Source: Natrinema salsiterrestre
GTDB lineage: Archaea; Halobacteriota; Halobacteria; Halobacteriales; Natrialbaceae
Reading direction: 5' to 3'
Length of the DNA: 64,000 nt
Assembly (NCBI RefSeq): GCF_029502005.1
Contig: NZ_JAMQOT010000002.1
Span: 62,001 to 126,000 of the forward strand
Shown here one piece after another: positions 36,801 to 45,368 of the stretch; positions within the stretch are counted from its first letter, which is position 1, and every line of letters begins with the position of its first letter. The translations under genes were made by a program, and so were the position numbers. Below the pieces are notes generated by a model that ran no database searches, was not told the origin of the DNA, and was given only the letters and a program-made list of their open reading frames with translations.

Positions 36801-39527
36801 CTCCAGCGTGACGTCGGCGGTCGCGGTTGCACCGGCCTCGACCGTTACGGTTTCACTCGCATCCACGTAGCCCTCGGCCGAGACGGCGAGCGTGTACTCG
36901 CCGGGCTCGAGCTCGAGGCTATAGGTGCCGTTCTCGTCGGTCGTCGTCTCCTGATCACCGACGGTGACGCTCGCGCCGGCGATCGGCTCGTCGTCGGCGT
37001 CGGTGACGGTCCCTTCGACGGATCCGGCACGTTCCTCGACCGTCACGTCAGCGGTCGTGGTCGTTTCGACCTCGACCGTGACGGTCCGGCTGGCGTCCTC
37101 GTAGCCATCGGCCGAGACGGCGAGCGAGTACTCGCCGGCCTCGAGTTCGAGGCTGTAGGTACCGTTCTCGTCGGTCGTCGTCTGCTGGTCGCCGACGGTT
37201 ACCGTCGCGTCGGCGATCGGTTCGCCGTCCGTGTCGGTGACCGTTCCTTCGAGGGTGCCGTCAGTCGGCACGGGCTCCAGTGTCACGTCGGCGGTCGTGG
37301 TTGCACCGGCCTCGACCGCGACCTCTTCGCTCGCGTCCTGATAGCCCTCGGCGCTGATTTCGAGCGTGTATTCACCCGCCTCGAGATCGACGGCGTAGGT
37401 GCCGTCCTCGGCGGTCGTCACTGTTTCGTTGCCGACGGTGACGGTGGCTCCGGAGATCGGGTCACCGTCAGCATCGGTGACGGTCCCCTCGACCGTGCCG
37501 GTAGCCGGCTCCTCACTTCCGAGTGCATCGAGCTTGTCGGCACCGCCGTTCAGCGGCGGCCTGAGATCGTTTTCGATCAAGTCGGCCGCGTCTCGCAGCG
37601 ATTCGGCCGCCTGCGTCGCGAGGCCGCCCTCCTCCTCGAGGCGGTCGGCGACTTCGCGTGCGTCAGCGGGCGACTGGATCTCCGAGCGGTTGACGTCGGC
37701 GACCCCGCCTTCGTTGATCACGGTCACGATCTTGTCGAAGATCGCCGTCTCTCGGGTATCGAGGTCGGTTCGGAGGCGATCGGCTTCGTCCTGAGCCTCC
37801 GGGACGCTCTGGGCTTCGACCGCGTCGACGGAACTGACGTTCTCGACGTCGACGCTGAGGAGAGACGCTTTCTCCTGCAGCTGACTGTTGAACGACGTGA
37901 GCGCATCGTTCGCGGCCGGGATTTCGTTGTTGTTGACGCTCTCGACGACTTCACCGACCTCGTCCGAGCCGCCGTCGTCCTCCTGCTGGAGGGTAACGTC
38001 GACTGTCGTCGTTGCGTCCGCCTCGACCGAGACGTTCTGACTGGCGTCCTGGTACCCCTCGGCCGAGACGGCGAGCGTGTATTCGCCGGGCTCGAACTCG
38101 AGCGTGTAGGTACCGCTCTCGTCAGTGGTCGTCTGCTGATCGCCGGCAGTAACGGTCGCACCGGCAACTGCAGCACCGCTTTCGTCAGTGACAGTGCCCT
38201 CGACCGTTCCGGTGGTCGGCTCTTCGCCCTCGAGTGCGTCGAGCTCGTCGGCACCGCCGTTCAGCGGCGGCCTGAGATCGTTTTCGATCAGGTCGGCCGC
38301 GTCACGAAGCGACTCGGCCGCCTGCGTCGCGAGGCCGCCTTCCTCCTCGAGACGGTCGGCGACTTCGCGTGCGTCAGCGGGCGACTGGATCTCCGAGCGG
38401 TTGACGTCGGCGACCCCGCCTTCGTTGATCACGGTCACGATCTTGTCGAAGATCGCCGTCTCTCGGGCGTCGAGATCGGTCCGGAGACGGTCAGCCTCGT
38501 CCTGAGCCTCCGGAACCGTCGTCGCTTCGACCGCGTCGACGGAGCTAACGTTCTCGACGTCGACGCTGAGGAGAGACGCTTTCTCCTGCAGCTGGCTGTT
38601 GAACGACGTGAGCCCATCGTTCGCGGCCGGGATCTCGTTGGTATTGACCTCGTCGACGACCTGACCGACCTCGTCCGAGCCGCCGTCATCCGCTTGCTGA
38701 AGGGTGACGTCGGTAGTCGCGGTTGCGTCGGCTTCGACCGAAACGTTCTGGCTGGCGTCCTGGTAGCCATCGGCCGAGACGGCGAGCGTGTACTCGCCCG
38801 GCTCGAGCTCGAGACCGTAGGAGCCGTTCTCGTCGGTCGTCGTCTCCTGATCGCCGGCGGTAACGGTCGCATTGGCGATCGGTTCGCCGTCAGCATCCGT
38901 GACGGTCCCCTCGACCGCACCGGTGGCCGGTTGGACCGAATCCAGCCGGTCGGCAGCGCCATTGAGGGGCGGCCTGAGATCGTTTTCGATCAAGTCGGCC
39001 GCGTCTCGCAGCGATTCGGCCGCCTGCGTCGCGAGGCCGCCTTCCTCCTCGAGGCGGTCGGCGATCTCGCGTGCGTCAGCGGGCGACTGGATTTCCGAGC
39101 GGTTGACGTCGGCGACCCCGCCTTCGTTGATCACGGTCACGATCTTGTCGAAGATCGCCGTCTCTCGGGTATCGAGGTCGGTTCGGAGGCGATCGGCCTC
39201 GCTCTGGGCCTCCGGAACCGTCGTGGCCTCGACCGCGTCGACGGAACTGACGTTCTCGACGTCGACGCTGAGGAGAGACGCTTTCTCCTGCAGCTGGCTG
39301 TTGAACGACGTGATCGCGTCGTTCGCGGTCGGAATCTCGTCGTTGTTGACGGTCTCGACGACCTGATTCAGATCGTCGTTCTGTGCGTCGATACGTTCCG
39401 TGGTCGGTTCCCCATCACTCATTCCTGCGACTCCGAACGGTGCAGCAACGAGTGACAGAACGACCAGGGCAGCGAGTGTCGTTGCCCGTATCTGTCTCGT
39501 TCTCATGACTCTCACAGCGTCTGGCAT
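33825..39527 (-). CDS. Giant secreted modular protein: helical modules plus carboxypeptidase-regulatory-like domains
   Basis: The product is about 1,900 residues. A Sec signal (TTLAALVVLSLVAAPFGVAG) precedes three near-identical helical modules of about 145 residues, each beginning near NNDEIP and ending in NDLRPPLNG. Each is followed by one beta domain. Nine more beta domains, a fourth divergent helical module (about 1384-1544), two more beta domains and a cohesin-like C-terminal domain (VGQYTLVMRYDSDALEFTG) follow. The 13 beta domains share GTVEGTVTDADGEPIADATV and GEYTLAVSAEGYEDAS, a carboxypeptidase-regulatory/TTR-like fold. No C-terminal membrane anchor or sorting signal is seen, so it is probably secreted or S-layer associated. 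A TATA box at about 39575 favours ATG 39527; ATG 39506 is an alternative. The role is unknown. Confidence 0.85.
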   Translation of the reverse strand: MPDAVRVMRTRQIRATTLAALVVLSLVAAPFGVAGMSDGEPTTERIDAQNDDLNQVVETVNNDEIPTANDAITSFNSQLQEKASLLSVDVENVSSVDAVEATTVPEAQSEADRLRTDLDTRETAIFDKIVTVINEGGVADVNRSEIQSPADAREIADRLEEEGGLATQAAESLRDAADLIENDLRPPLNGAADRLDSVQPATGAVEGTVTDADGEPIANATVTAGDQETTTDENGSYGLELEPGEYTLAVSADGYQDASQNVSVEADATATTDVTLQQADDGGSDEVGQVVDEVNTNEIPAANDGLTSFNSQLQEKASLLSVDVENVSSVDAVEATTVPEAQDEADRLRTDLDARETAIFDKIVTVINEGGVADVNRSEIQSPADAREVADRLEEEGGLATQAAESLRDAADLIENDLRPPLNGGADELDALEGEEPTTGTVEGTVTDESGAAVAGATVTAGDQQTTTDESGTYTLEFEPGEYTLAVSAEGYQDASQNVSVEADATTTVDVTLQQEDDGGSDEVGEVVESVNNNEIPAANDALTSFNSQLQEKASLLSVDVENVSSVDAVEAQSVPEAQDEADRLRTDLDTRETAIFDKIVTVINEGGVADVNRSEIQSPADAREVADRLEEEGGLATQAAESLRDAADLIENDLRPPLNGGADKLDALGSEEPATGTVEGTVTDADGDPISGATVTVGNETVTTAEDGTYAVDLEAGEYTLEISAEGYQDASEEVAVEAGATTTADVTLEPVPTDGTLEGTVTDTDGEPIADATVTVGDQQTTTDENGTYSLELEAGEYSLAVSADGYEDASRTVTVEVETTTTADVTVEERAGSVEGTVTDADDEPIAGASVTVGDQETTTDENGTYSLELEPGEYTLAVSAEGYVDASETVTVEAGATATADVTLEPVPTDGTLEGTVTDTDGEPIAGATVTVGDQQTTTDDNGTYSLELEAGEYTLAVSAEGYEDASEDVTVEVESTTTADVTLEERTGSVEGTVTDADDEPIADATVTAGDETVTTDENGTYTLELEPGEYTLDVSADGYETVSEDVTVDADATTTADVTLEAVDGTLEGTVTDTDGDAIADATVTVGDQETTTDENGSYSLDLEPGEYTLAVSAEGYEDASRTVSVEADATRTADVTLEPVPTDGTLEGTVSDTEGEPIADATVAVSDQQTTTDDNGTYSLELEAGEYALAVSAEGYEDASQNVSIEVETTTTADVTLEEATGAVEGTVTDADGEPVADATVTAGDETVTTGENGTYALELEPGEYTLAVSAEGYEDASQNVTVEADATTTADVTLDVEPTEGTLEGTVTDEDGDAIANATVAAGDRQTTTDDNGTYELDLEAGDYAVTVSAEGYEDASQNVTIDVDATTTLDVALQSEESDPISEAVERVNENEIAETNDELEDFNEKVDNQTSEIDEEFDDVESVEEVEASDAEEASAEADRLRADADDRQTTVFETVVAVINARAPDIVSPIVDSDDVTTPDEAREEGERIEEEYGDVSDDAALANESLHNAADLVEFTVQPNLNGAADQLDDVSQGTVEGTVTDADGEPIADATVTVGDRQTTTDENGTYSLELEPGEYTLAVSADGYEDASETVTVEAAATTTADVTLDAEPSDGTLDGTVTDADGEPIADATVSVGDQQTTTDENGSYSLELEAGEYTLTVSAEGYEDASEDVAIEADETTTVDVTLTETAPEPDADVIVDADVDEENVAVGETVTVDTDIESATDEEIEVGQYTLVMRYDSDALEFTGIDRPGWQVVDIESAGILVVDRAWVPPGQTDTPVDAFSAEFRAVDGAGEDAAFEFDARASGVEERVFLWKTQPLDAEYDGATVGIEASEDGEVEEPPSDAPEYSDEFPIVWDGLTGFSDMAGLETDATPIDDQGPVPASS
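37535..39380 (-). repeat. Three tandem 700-bp gene-internal repeats
   Basis: Near-identical DNA recurs at 37555, 38266 and 38968 (shared GGCGGCCTGAGATCGTTTTC), spaced 711 and 702 bases. Each unit encodes one helical module plus one beta domain. The high nucleotide identity points to recent duplication or gene conversion within the giant gene. Confidence 0.85.
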
Positions 39528-39904
39528 GTCAACAACAGCCCGAGAGTATTTTTTCCCGGATATGACTGTAACTTTTAAACATGTATATAACTGGGAGCCG
39601 CGTTGCTTCCGGGAAACACAGGTTCCGACGTCGTGGCTCTTCGCACGGGATGCAGCGAGACCGCGTCTCGTACGACCGATCCGACGCGTTCGCACTCGTC
39701 GCCAGCACGGGTCACGGATGTGGCTCGATGCCCCGATTTACGATCGATCGCGCGAAAATAGGGCCGAAAACAGTCGCCTAACGATCGGTGTTGCGTGCCA
39801 GTTGTCGTCTGAACTGCGCGTCACCGGCCGAGTGACGACCTGTCGACGCCGATAACGAGATCAGCATCCTCGGAGACCGACGATCGCCGCTACCTCTCGA
39901 CGGA
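39528..39904 (-). promoter_or_regulatory. Upstream region of the giant gene
   Basis: On the minus strand GTTTAAAAGTT (39571-39580) is a strong TATA box about 48 bases before ATG 39527, giving a leader of roughly 20 bases. AT-rich TTATATAC lies just upstream. The frame stays open to 39695, but that sequence is intergenic in character. The rest up to 39904 shows no gene. Confidence 0.65.
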
Positions 39905-40807
39905 CTACTGCATCGCCTTGACCCAGCCGGGCGTCGACGCCATTCCCTCCTTGTCTTCCCAGCCGTTTTCGCGGAGGTACTCGGGAAGCCGCGTGAACTC
40001 GAATCCGAATCGGTCCTCGAGTCCGCCGATGTCGGCGTCGTAGCCGACCTCGTTGAACCACTCGCACATGACGGTGAACTCCTCGCCGAAGGAGTCGTAG
40101 GCGTCCTCGATGGGGACGTGAACCGGGTCGACCTCTCGGCCAGTGACCGTCGAGAGCACCTCGGCGGTTTCAGTGAGAGTCAGTTCGTCCCCCGCGAGTT
40201 CGACGCGCTCGCCGACGAACTCGTCGGGGCGTTCGAACGCGACCGCCGCAGCGCGACCGACGTCGTCGACGTCGATCATCTGGAGGGAGACGCCTTCCTC
40301 GAGTGGCAGCGCGATCTGTCCGTCCTCGACGACGTCCTCGGCGAACGCCTCGAGGTTCTGGAAGAAGAACACGGGCTGGAGGACGGTCAGCGGCAGGTCG
40401 AGGTCCTGCGCGTGCCGGTCGATCTCCCAGGCCGAATCGAAATGAGGGATACCCGTGTCGCGCTCGTGGCTGCCGACGCCGCTCAGCACGAACTGATCGA
40501 CGCCTTCGTCGGCGGCGACCTCGGCGACGTTCTTCCCCTGCTGAACCTGCGCGTCGTACCCCTGCGTCCAGAAGTTCGTGACGGCGAAGACCGCGTCGAC
40601 GTCCGCGACGTGGGGTGCGAGCGACTCCTTGTCGTTCATATCGCCCTCGACCATCGTCACGCCCTGCTCGGTCAACTCCCGGGCGCGGTCGCCGGAGGCG
40701 TCACGGGTCAGTCCGTATACGTCGAAATCGGCGTCGGACTCGAGCAAGTGAGCGACGACCGCCCCGCCCTGGTTGCCGGTCGCACCGGTGACGAGCACGC
40801 TCGTCAT
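39905..40807 (-). CDS. NmrA-type NAD(P)-binding Rossmann protein
   Basis: The 300-residue protein begins with a Rossmann dinucleotide motif VTGATGNQGGAVVAHLL, then AVFAVTNFWTQGY and FVLSGVGSHERDTG. The downstream FDSAWEIDRHAQDLDLPLTV segment is typical of the NmrA/HSCARG family. These are redox-sensing regulators or atypical short-chain dehydrogenases; most lack the catalytic Tyr-Lys pair, and none is evident here. Regulatory NAD(P)(H) sensing is the likeliest role. Confidence 0.88.
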   Translation of the reverse strand: MTSVLVTGATGNQGGAVVAHLLESDADFDVYGLTRDASGDRARELTEQGVTMVEGDMNDKESLAPHVADVDAVFAVTNFWTQGYDAQVQQGKNVAEVAADEGVDQFVLSGVGSHERDTGIPHFDSAWEIDRHAQDLDLPLTVLQPVFFFQNLEAFAEDVVEDGQIALPLEEGVSLQMIDVDDVGRAAAVAFERPDEFVGERVELAGDELTLTETAEVLSTVTGREVDPVHVPIEDAYDSFGEEFTVMCEWFNEVGYDADIGGLEDRFGFEFTRLPEYLRENGWEDKEGMASTPGWVKAMQ

Positions 40808-41092
40808 ATCAGTACACCTCCTCAGTACGCGGGTTGTCGGCGGTATGCGATACGATTGCTGTCGGAGCGACGGTGTCGATCGGGTTCATCACGTATCGGG
40901 AGACGAGCCGAACGCAAATATAGTATCTTGGACAGGAAGGATACCAGCTAACGTCGATGTCACCGTCAGGATTTGCGATACGATCGGAGGGCAGGACACT
41001 CGCACTGTCCACTCCCAGATAGGATGGCGAGAGCAGCGACGCGTTCGTACCCGGTGTGTGGAACTTTCCGGATAGCCCTCGAACGATCCCGT

Positions 41093-41533
41093 ATGCGCTA
41101 CTACGACGATATAGCGATCGGTGCGGAGGCGACCTTCGGGGAGCGAACGCTGACGGAGGACGAAATCGTGTCCTTCGCCGAAAAGTGGGATCCACAGCGG
41201 TTCCACGTCGATCCCGAGGCCGCAGCGGAGTCGGTCCACGGCGGTCTCATCGCCAGCGGCTTCCACACGGTCGCGGTCGCGATGCGCGTCTGGGTCGACG
41301 AATACCTGCGCGACGTCGCCAACATGGGCGCGCGGTACCTCTCCGAACTCGCCTGGCGCGAACCGGTTCGTCCCGGCGACACTCTCGTCATCAGCGGCGA
41401 AGTACTGGACAAAACGGCCCCCGAACACACCGACGGCCACGGCTACCTCGACTACGAACTCTCGGCCAGCGTCGACGGCGAGCCGGTGATGACGATGGTA
41501 ACCGATCTCGTCGTCGAGCGCCGCAGCGACTGA
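41093..41533 (+). CDS. MaoC-like hot-dog dehydratase
   Basis: The 146-residue protein is a single hot-dog domain with the MaoC signature FAEKWDPQRFHVDPEAA and SVHGGLIASGFHT (hydratase motif Asp/His), then PGDTLVISGEVL. It should hydrate or dehydrate 2-enoyl/3-hydroxyacyl-CoA, linking it to fatty acid or PHA metabolism. ATG 41093 gives the usual N-terminus (YYDDIAIGAEATFGERTLTE). Confidence 0.9.
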   Translation: MRYYDDIAIGAEATFGERTLTEDEIVSFAEKWDPQRFHVDPEAAAESVHGGLIASGFHTVAVAMRVWVDEYLRDVANMGARYLSELAWREPVRPGDTLVISGEVLDKTAPEHTDGHGYLDYELSASVDGEPVMTMVTDLVVERRSD

Positions 41534-41635
41534 TCGCTCGAGGAACGACGAGCGCCGATTCGAGTAACGTCCGGACAGTACAGCGGCTAGCCACTGACAG
41601 ACACGGTCTCGAAAAAACGGTAGCTGATCGTCGAG

Positions 41636-42133
41636 TCACTCCGATACTTCCAATTCGCCGTAATCGAACTGCTCGCCCATCTCCGAGAGGGCCTCGAGTT
41701 CGTCCTGTTCCTCCCGCAACGTCTCCTCGAGCGTGTCCGCGGCGTCGTCCATCCCGAGCTGGTCCGCCATCGGGATGAGGTTCCCGTAGACGGCGATCTC
41801 GTAGTGCTCGGACTTCTGTCCGGCGGCGATGTTGAACCGATCGAGGGCCTCGTCGCTCGGGTCCTTGTCCACGAACTCCTCGTGGGCCTCGATCATCCCC
41901 TCGACCACCGGGTCTTCCTCACCCTCCGGAGAGGCGTCGACGTGTTCGAACACCGTCTCGAGGCGGTCGATCTGATTCTTGGTTTCCTCGCGGTGCTCGG
42001 CGAACCCCGATTTGAGTTCCTCGCTCGTGGAGGTCCCCTCGAGTTCCTCGAGCGCGTCGACGAGGCGCTGTTCGGTGTAGTACGCGTGCTTCAGCCCGTC
42101 TACGAAGAGGTCTTCGGTCGAATCGATGGTCAT
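41636..42133 (-). CDS. YciE/DUF892 ferritin-like protein
   Basis: The 165-residue product is a four-helix bundle. It begins with STEDLFVDGLKHAYYTEQRL, the DUF892 hallmark, and has KSGFAEHREETKNQIDRLETVF and SEHYEIAVYGNLIPMADQLG, with helix-placed Glu/His residues suitable for metal binding. Family members are stress-induced, ferritin-like proteins. ATG 42133 is chosen over an upstream frame whose start has non-coding composition; a TTATCC element is about 35 bases upstream. Confidence 0.88.
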   Translation of the reverse strand: MTIDSTEDLFVDGLKHAYYTEQRLVDALEELEGTSTSEELKSGFAEHREETKNQIDRLETVFEHVDASPEGEEDPVVEGMIEAHEEFVDKDPSDEALDRFNIAAGQKSEHYEIAVYGNLIPMADQLGMDDAADTLEETLREEQDELEALSEMGEQFDYGELEVSE

Positions 42134-42239
42134 AAGCGTTCGTCCGAGTGGACAGCACTGATTTGGATAAGGAGACGGCTTGCAGTTGAGATTACCGCGT
42201 TCGACCCCCACAGACCGGGAAATAGTCCTTGTATCGGAG

Positions 42240-42794
42240 CTAGTCGGATTCGCAAATCGTCAAGAAGTTCTCGAAGATCTCGTCGCCCTCCTCGGTGTGG
42301 GCGACCTCGGGGTGCCACTGGACGCCGTAGAGGTCCCGATCGGTGTCGCTCATCGCCTCGACGTCGCAGACGTCGCTTTTCGCGGTCAGTTCGAATCCGT
42401 CGGGTAGTTCTTTCACCTCGTCGGCGTGGCTCGCCCAGACGCGGGTGTCGGGATGGAGCGACCCGGTGAGGGGATCGTCGTCGTCGACGATGTCGACGGT
42501 GACATCGGCGTAGCCGCCGTACTCGCCGCCGCCGACGCGGCCGCCCAGTTCGTCGGCGATCAGTTGCATGCCGAGACAGATCCCCAGCACCGGCACGTCC
42601 GCCTGGAGATAGTCGGCCGAACGCCCGATCCGGTCCATGTCCGGGCCGCCCGAGAGGACGACGCCGTCGGCGTCGACCTCTTCCGGCGGTGTGTCGTTGT
42701 CGATCAGCTCCGTATCGACGCCGAGGTCGCGAAGCGCCCGGCGCTCGAGGTGGGTGAACTGTCCGTGATTGTCCACCACGACGATCTTCGTCAT
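42240..42794 (-). CDS. guaAA: GMP synthase glutaminase subunit A
   Basis: The 184-residue protein is a stand-alone class I glutamine amidotransferase: nucleophile Cys73 in GICLGMQLIA, and His161 and Glu163 in VQWHPEVAHTE. SGGPDMDRIGR follows the N-terminal domain. In archaea the amidotransferase (GuaAa) and ATP-pyrophosphatase (GuaAb) subunits of GMP synthase are separate genes; only the former is here. It supplies ammonia for XMP to GMP conversion. Confidence 0.92.
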   Translation of the reverse strand: MTKIVVVDNHGQFTHLERRALRDLGVDTELIDNDTPPEEVDADGVVLSGGPDMDRIGRSADYLQADVPVLGICLGMQLIADELGGRVGGGEYGGYADVTVDIVDDDDPLTGSLHPDTRVWASHADEVKELPDGFELTAKSDVCDVEAMSDTDRDLYGVQWHPEVAHTEEGDEIFENFLTICESD

Positions 42795-42949
42795 TGAGTG
42801 CTCGTAGCGGGTCACCCGGTAAAAGCGGTCCGAAAACCGATTTCGATTTCGGTGTCGACGACGGTCGGACCTGACGGCCGCGTATAACTACTGCACGGCT
42901 TCAGGTCCGAGCTTTTCACCCTCCGCTCCAAGCCGACCGTAGAACCAGT

Positions 42950-43171
42950 ATGGGTCGCCCGAACGTGGACGCAGGCGATATGCGGTGGGGATGGACCTGC
43001 CCGCTGTGCGAGACGGACGTCTCGGTCTCGAGAGATCCCGGCTCCGGGACCTTCCGGTGGGAGTGCGACAACGGTGCGTGCGACGCGATCGGATTCGGCT
43101 TCAGCTCGCGGCGCAGGGCCCGACTCGCCCTCCGAGAGTATCGCGAACGGTATCGAAACATCTACCGCTAA
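42950..43171 (+). CDS. Small zinc-finger protein (73 aa)
   Basis: The protein has four cysteines in a CxxC...Cx4C spacing: Cys17, Cys20, Cys39 and Cys44. Tryptophans (WGW, FRWEC) and a basic C-terminal helix (RARLALREYRERYRNIYR) accompany them. It probably binds zinc and nucleic acid. No family name is recognised. The next gene is a separate small membrane protein. Confidence 0.7.
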   Translation: MGRPNVDAGDMRWGWTCPLCETDVSVSRDPGSGTFRWECDNGACDAIGFGFSSRRRARLALREYRERYRNIYR

Positions 43172-43252
43172 GTGGGGCTCGAATCGGAGAAACAGCTATT
43201 CCAGAGACCGGGTTCCGGTACGTTTATGCGTTCGTCACCGGATGGCAAACAC

Positions 43253-43390
43253 ATGCCAGTCGATCTCAGCGAATTCGACCATCCCTCGTGGCTCACTGCG
43301 GCGGGAACGGGCATCGGGTACGCACTGATCCTCGCAGTGTTGACGCTGGCCATGTTCATCGTCCCGTGGCTCGTCTTCTCTGCACTGTAA
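43253..43390 (+). CDS. Single-helix membrane microprotein (45 aa)
   Basis: An acidic, proline-bearing start (MPVDLSEFDHPSWLTAAG) leads into one long hydrophobic helix ending in FIVPWLVFSAL. ATG 43253 is chosen because the longer GTG start at 43172 would add a basic, non-conserved extension. This looks like a typical small membrane subunit or regulator; the partner is unknown. Confidence 0.6.
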   Translation: MPVDLSEFDHPSWLTAAGTGIGYALILAVLTLAMFIVPWLVFSAL

Positions 43391-43549
43391 CGGACCGTAC
43401 CGGTTTGAGAGTCGGTCGAGTCCGCGGTCTCGAGTAGCGAACCGTCGCCCGAGAGCGCGTTCGAATCGGACGGTCGCTGCCACAACCTATCTATCGCTGT
43501 CAGAACGGAAACCGAAGAGAAGGATCGACGTCGACCTCGAGCGACCGAT

Positions 43550-44767
43550 TCAGGCGAAGGTCTTCGAGACCTCTTCGTCCTCGTCGGATTCGGCCTGGAC
43601 TTTGTCCCAGGCGCTACGGAAGTCCTCCATCCGGATCTCGGTGCGGTCGTCGCGGATGGCGAACATGCCGGCCTCGGTACAGACGGCCTTGATGTCGGCA
43701 CCCGACGCCTCCTCGGCGTCGACCGCCAGTTCGGCGAAGTCGACGTCGTCGGCGACGTTCATCCCGCGGGTGTGGATCTCGAAGATGATCTCGCGGCCCT
43801 CCGCGTTCGGCTTGGGCACCTCGATGAGGCGGTCGAACCGGCCGGGGCGGAGGATGGCGCGGTCGAGCATGTCGAAGCGGTTGGTGGCGGCGATGATGCG
43901 GATCTCGCCGCGCTCCTCGAAGCCGTCCATCTCCGAGAGGAGCTGCATCATGGTCCGCTGGACCTCGGCGTCGCCGGAGGTCTTGGACTCCGTTCGCTTG
44001 GCGGCGATGGCGTCGATCTCGTCGATGAAGATGACGGCGGGCTCGTGCTCGCGGGCGACGTCGAAGAGGTCGCGAACGAGCTTGGCACCCTCACCGATGA
44101 ACTTGTGGACCAGCTCCGAGCCGGCCATCTTGATGAAGGTGGCGTCGGTCTGGTTGGCGACGGCCTTGGCGAGCATCGTCTTCCCGGTCCCCGGCGGCCC
44201 GTAGAGCAGGACGCCGCTCGGCGGGTCGATCCCGACGTCGTCGAACATCTCGGGCTTCTCGAGGGGCATCTCGACGGTCTCGCGGACCTCCTGCATCTGC
44301 TCTTCGAGTCCGCCGATGTCTTCGTAGCTGACGTCGGGACTCTCGGTGACTTCCATCACGCGAGCCCGGACGTCGGTCTCGTTCGAGAGGGGCTTGACGA
44401 TGGACAGCGAGTTGTTGACCGCGACCCGGGCGTCGGGCTCGATGTCCTCGCGCATCTCGTCGGTGACTTCGGTCAGCGCCTCCTGATTGTTCCCGTGCTG
44501 TTTGATGATGACGCCCTCGTCCGTGACTTCCTGGACGGTGGCGACGAACAGCGGGGACTGCTTGAGCTTCTTGTTCTCGTGTGTGAGTCGCTCGAGTTTC
44601 TGCTGGTACTTGTTGTTCTCGGCGTTGGCGTCGAGGAGCTTGTCGCGCATCTCCTCGTTTTGCGCCTCGAGGATCTCCAGCCGTTCCTCGAGCGACTGGA
44701 TCTTCTCCTGTTGGGACGCCTCGTCCTCGTCGTATGGGAGGTCGACGTCGTCCACGGTGTCGCTCAT
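43550..44767 (-). CDS. panA: Proteasome-activating nucleotidase (PAN)
   Basis: The 405-residue AAA+ ATPase has an N-terminal coiled coil (about 20-70), an OB domain, and an ATPase core with Walker A GPPGTGKT at 190-197, Walker B VIFIDEIDAI and the arginine-finger region RPGRFDRLIEVP. It forms a hexamer that unfolds and feeds proteins into the archaeal 20S proteasome. The C-terminus ends in KTFA rather than a tyrosine-bearing HbYX tail. ATG 44767 gives MSDTVDDVD; a GTG one codon upstream is possible. A CTTAAG TATA element is about 26 bases from the start. Confidence 0.95.
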   Translation of the reverse strand: MSDTVDDVDLPYDEDEASQQEKIQSLEERLEILEAQNEEMRDKLLDANAENNKYQQKLERLTHENKKLKQSPLFVATVQEVTDEGVIIKQHGNNQEALTEVTDEMREDIEPDARVAVNNSLSIVKPLSNETDVRARVMEVTESPDVSYEDIGGLEEQMQEVRETVEMPLEKPEMFDDVGIDPPSGVLLYGPPGTGKTMLAKAVANQTDATFIKMAGSELVHKFIGEGAKLVRDLFDVAREHEPAVIFIDEIDAIAAKRTESKTSGDAEVQRTMMQLLSEMDGFEERGEIRIIAATNRFDMLDRAILRPGRFDRLIEVPKPNAEGREIIFEIHTRGMNVADDVDFAELAVDAEEASGADIKAVCTEAGMFAIRDDRTEIRMEDFRSAWDKVQAESDEDEEVSKTFA

Positions 44768-45098
44768 CACCCGTCCCTTGGGTGTTGGTTCTTAAGAGAC
44801 TTCGGGTAGGTGCATCACTGTGACGTCCCGCGAATTCCCGACGAACACGACCGAGAGCCGGTTTCGAGGGCGTTCGGACGAGTCGCCGAACGGTGCTCGC
44901 TCGGCGCTGCAGTCTGCGACTGACTGCCGATCGATTCCGTCGGTCCCACGGAACGTCGTCGCCCGTCCCCTCACCTGTCGTCTCGAGTGAATGCTGACTC
45001 GAGGGGGGTACCGCTGGTTCTCCGGTCGGAAATATAACCAATAAGCATTAAACGGAATAGAAAATATTATCACGCTGTATTCGGAATGGTGGGGTAAG
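44768..45098. promoter_or_regulatory. Divergent promoter region between panA and the HTH gene
   Basis: On the minus side CTTAAG at about 44790-44795 is the panA TATA box. The plus side is AT-rich from 45030 to 45080 (AATATAACC, AATATTATC) before the HTH ATG at 45099. No ORF is seen between. Confidence 0.6.
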
Positions 45099-45368
45099 AT
45101 GAGTGCTTCAGAGTCGATTCGACAGGAGACCGGCGACCGTGGATCGTGGGACGACGTTCGGGACCTGCCCCCGAGCGCGAAACTCGTCGCGAAGGTGCTC
45201 GAGTACAACGACACGATGACCCAGCAACAGATCGCCGACGAGACGCTCCTGCCCTCCCGAACGGTCCGGTACGCGCTGAACCGGCTCGACGAGCAGAACG
45301 TCATCGATTCCCGGTTCTCCTTCTCCGACGCCCGCAAGCGCCTGTACAGTCTCGATATCCAAACGTAA
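45099..45368 (+). CDS. Winged-helix transcriptional regulator (89 aa)
   Basis: A single winged helix is visible: VAKVLEYNDTMTQQQIADET is the HTH entry, LLPSRTVRYALNRLDEQNVI holds the recognition helix, and SRFSFSDARKRLYSL is the wing. It resembles MarR/ArsR-style small haloarchaeal regulators. It lies upstream of mre11 with 262 bases between, so control of the repair genes is possible but unproven. Confidence 0.85.
   Translation: MSASESIRQETGDRGSWDDVRDLPPSAKLVAKVLEYNDTMTQQQIADETLLPSRTVRYALNRLDEQNVIDSRFSFSDARKRLYSLDIQT

Noticed and set aside
37535-39380. CRISPR-like regular repeats
   Set aside because: The repeats are about 700 bp in-frame coding units, with no short repeat-spacer pattern.
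34893-39455. Antisense open frame of about 1,520 codons opposite the giant gene
   Set aside because: It mirrors the GC-rich repeats of the real gene, lacks a signal or domains, and is explained by codon bias.
39528-39695. Longer N-terminus for the giant protein
   Set aside because: The extra residues read through the TATA box and lie before a good signal peptide.
40846-40984. Direct repeat TGCGATACGAT in the NmrA/MaoC divergent region
   Set aside because: Only two 11-base copies 128 bases apart; too weak to call an operator.
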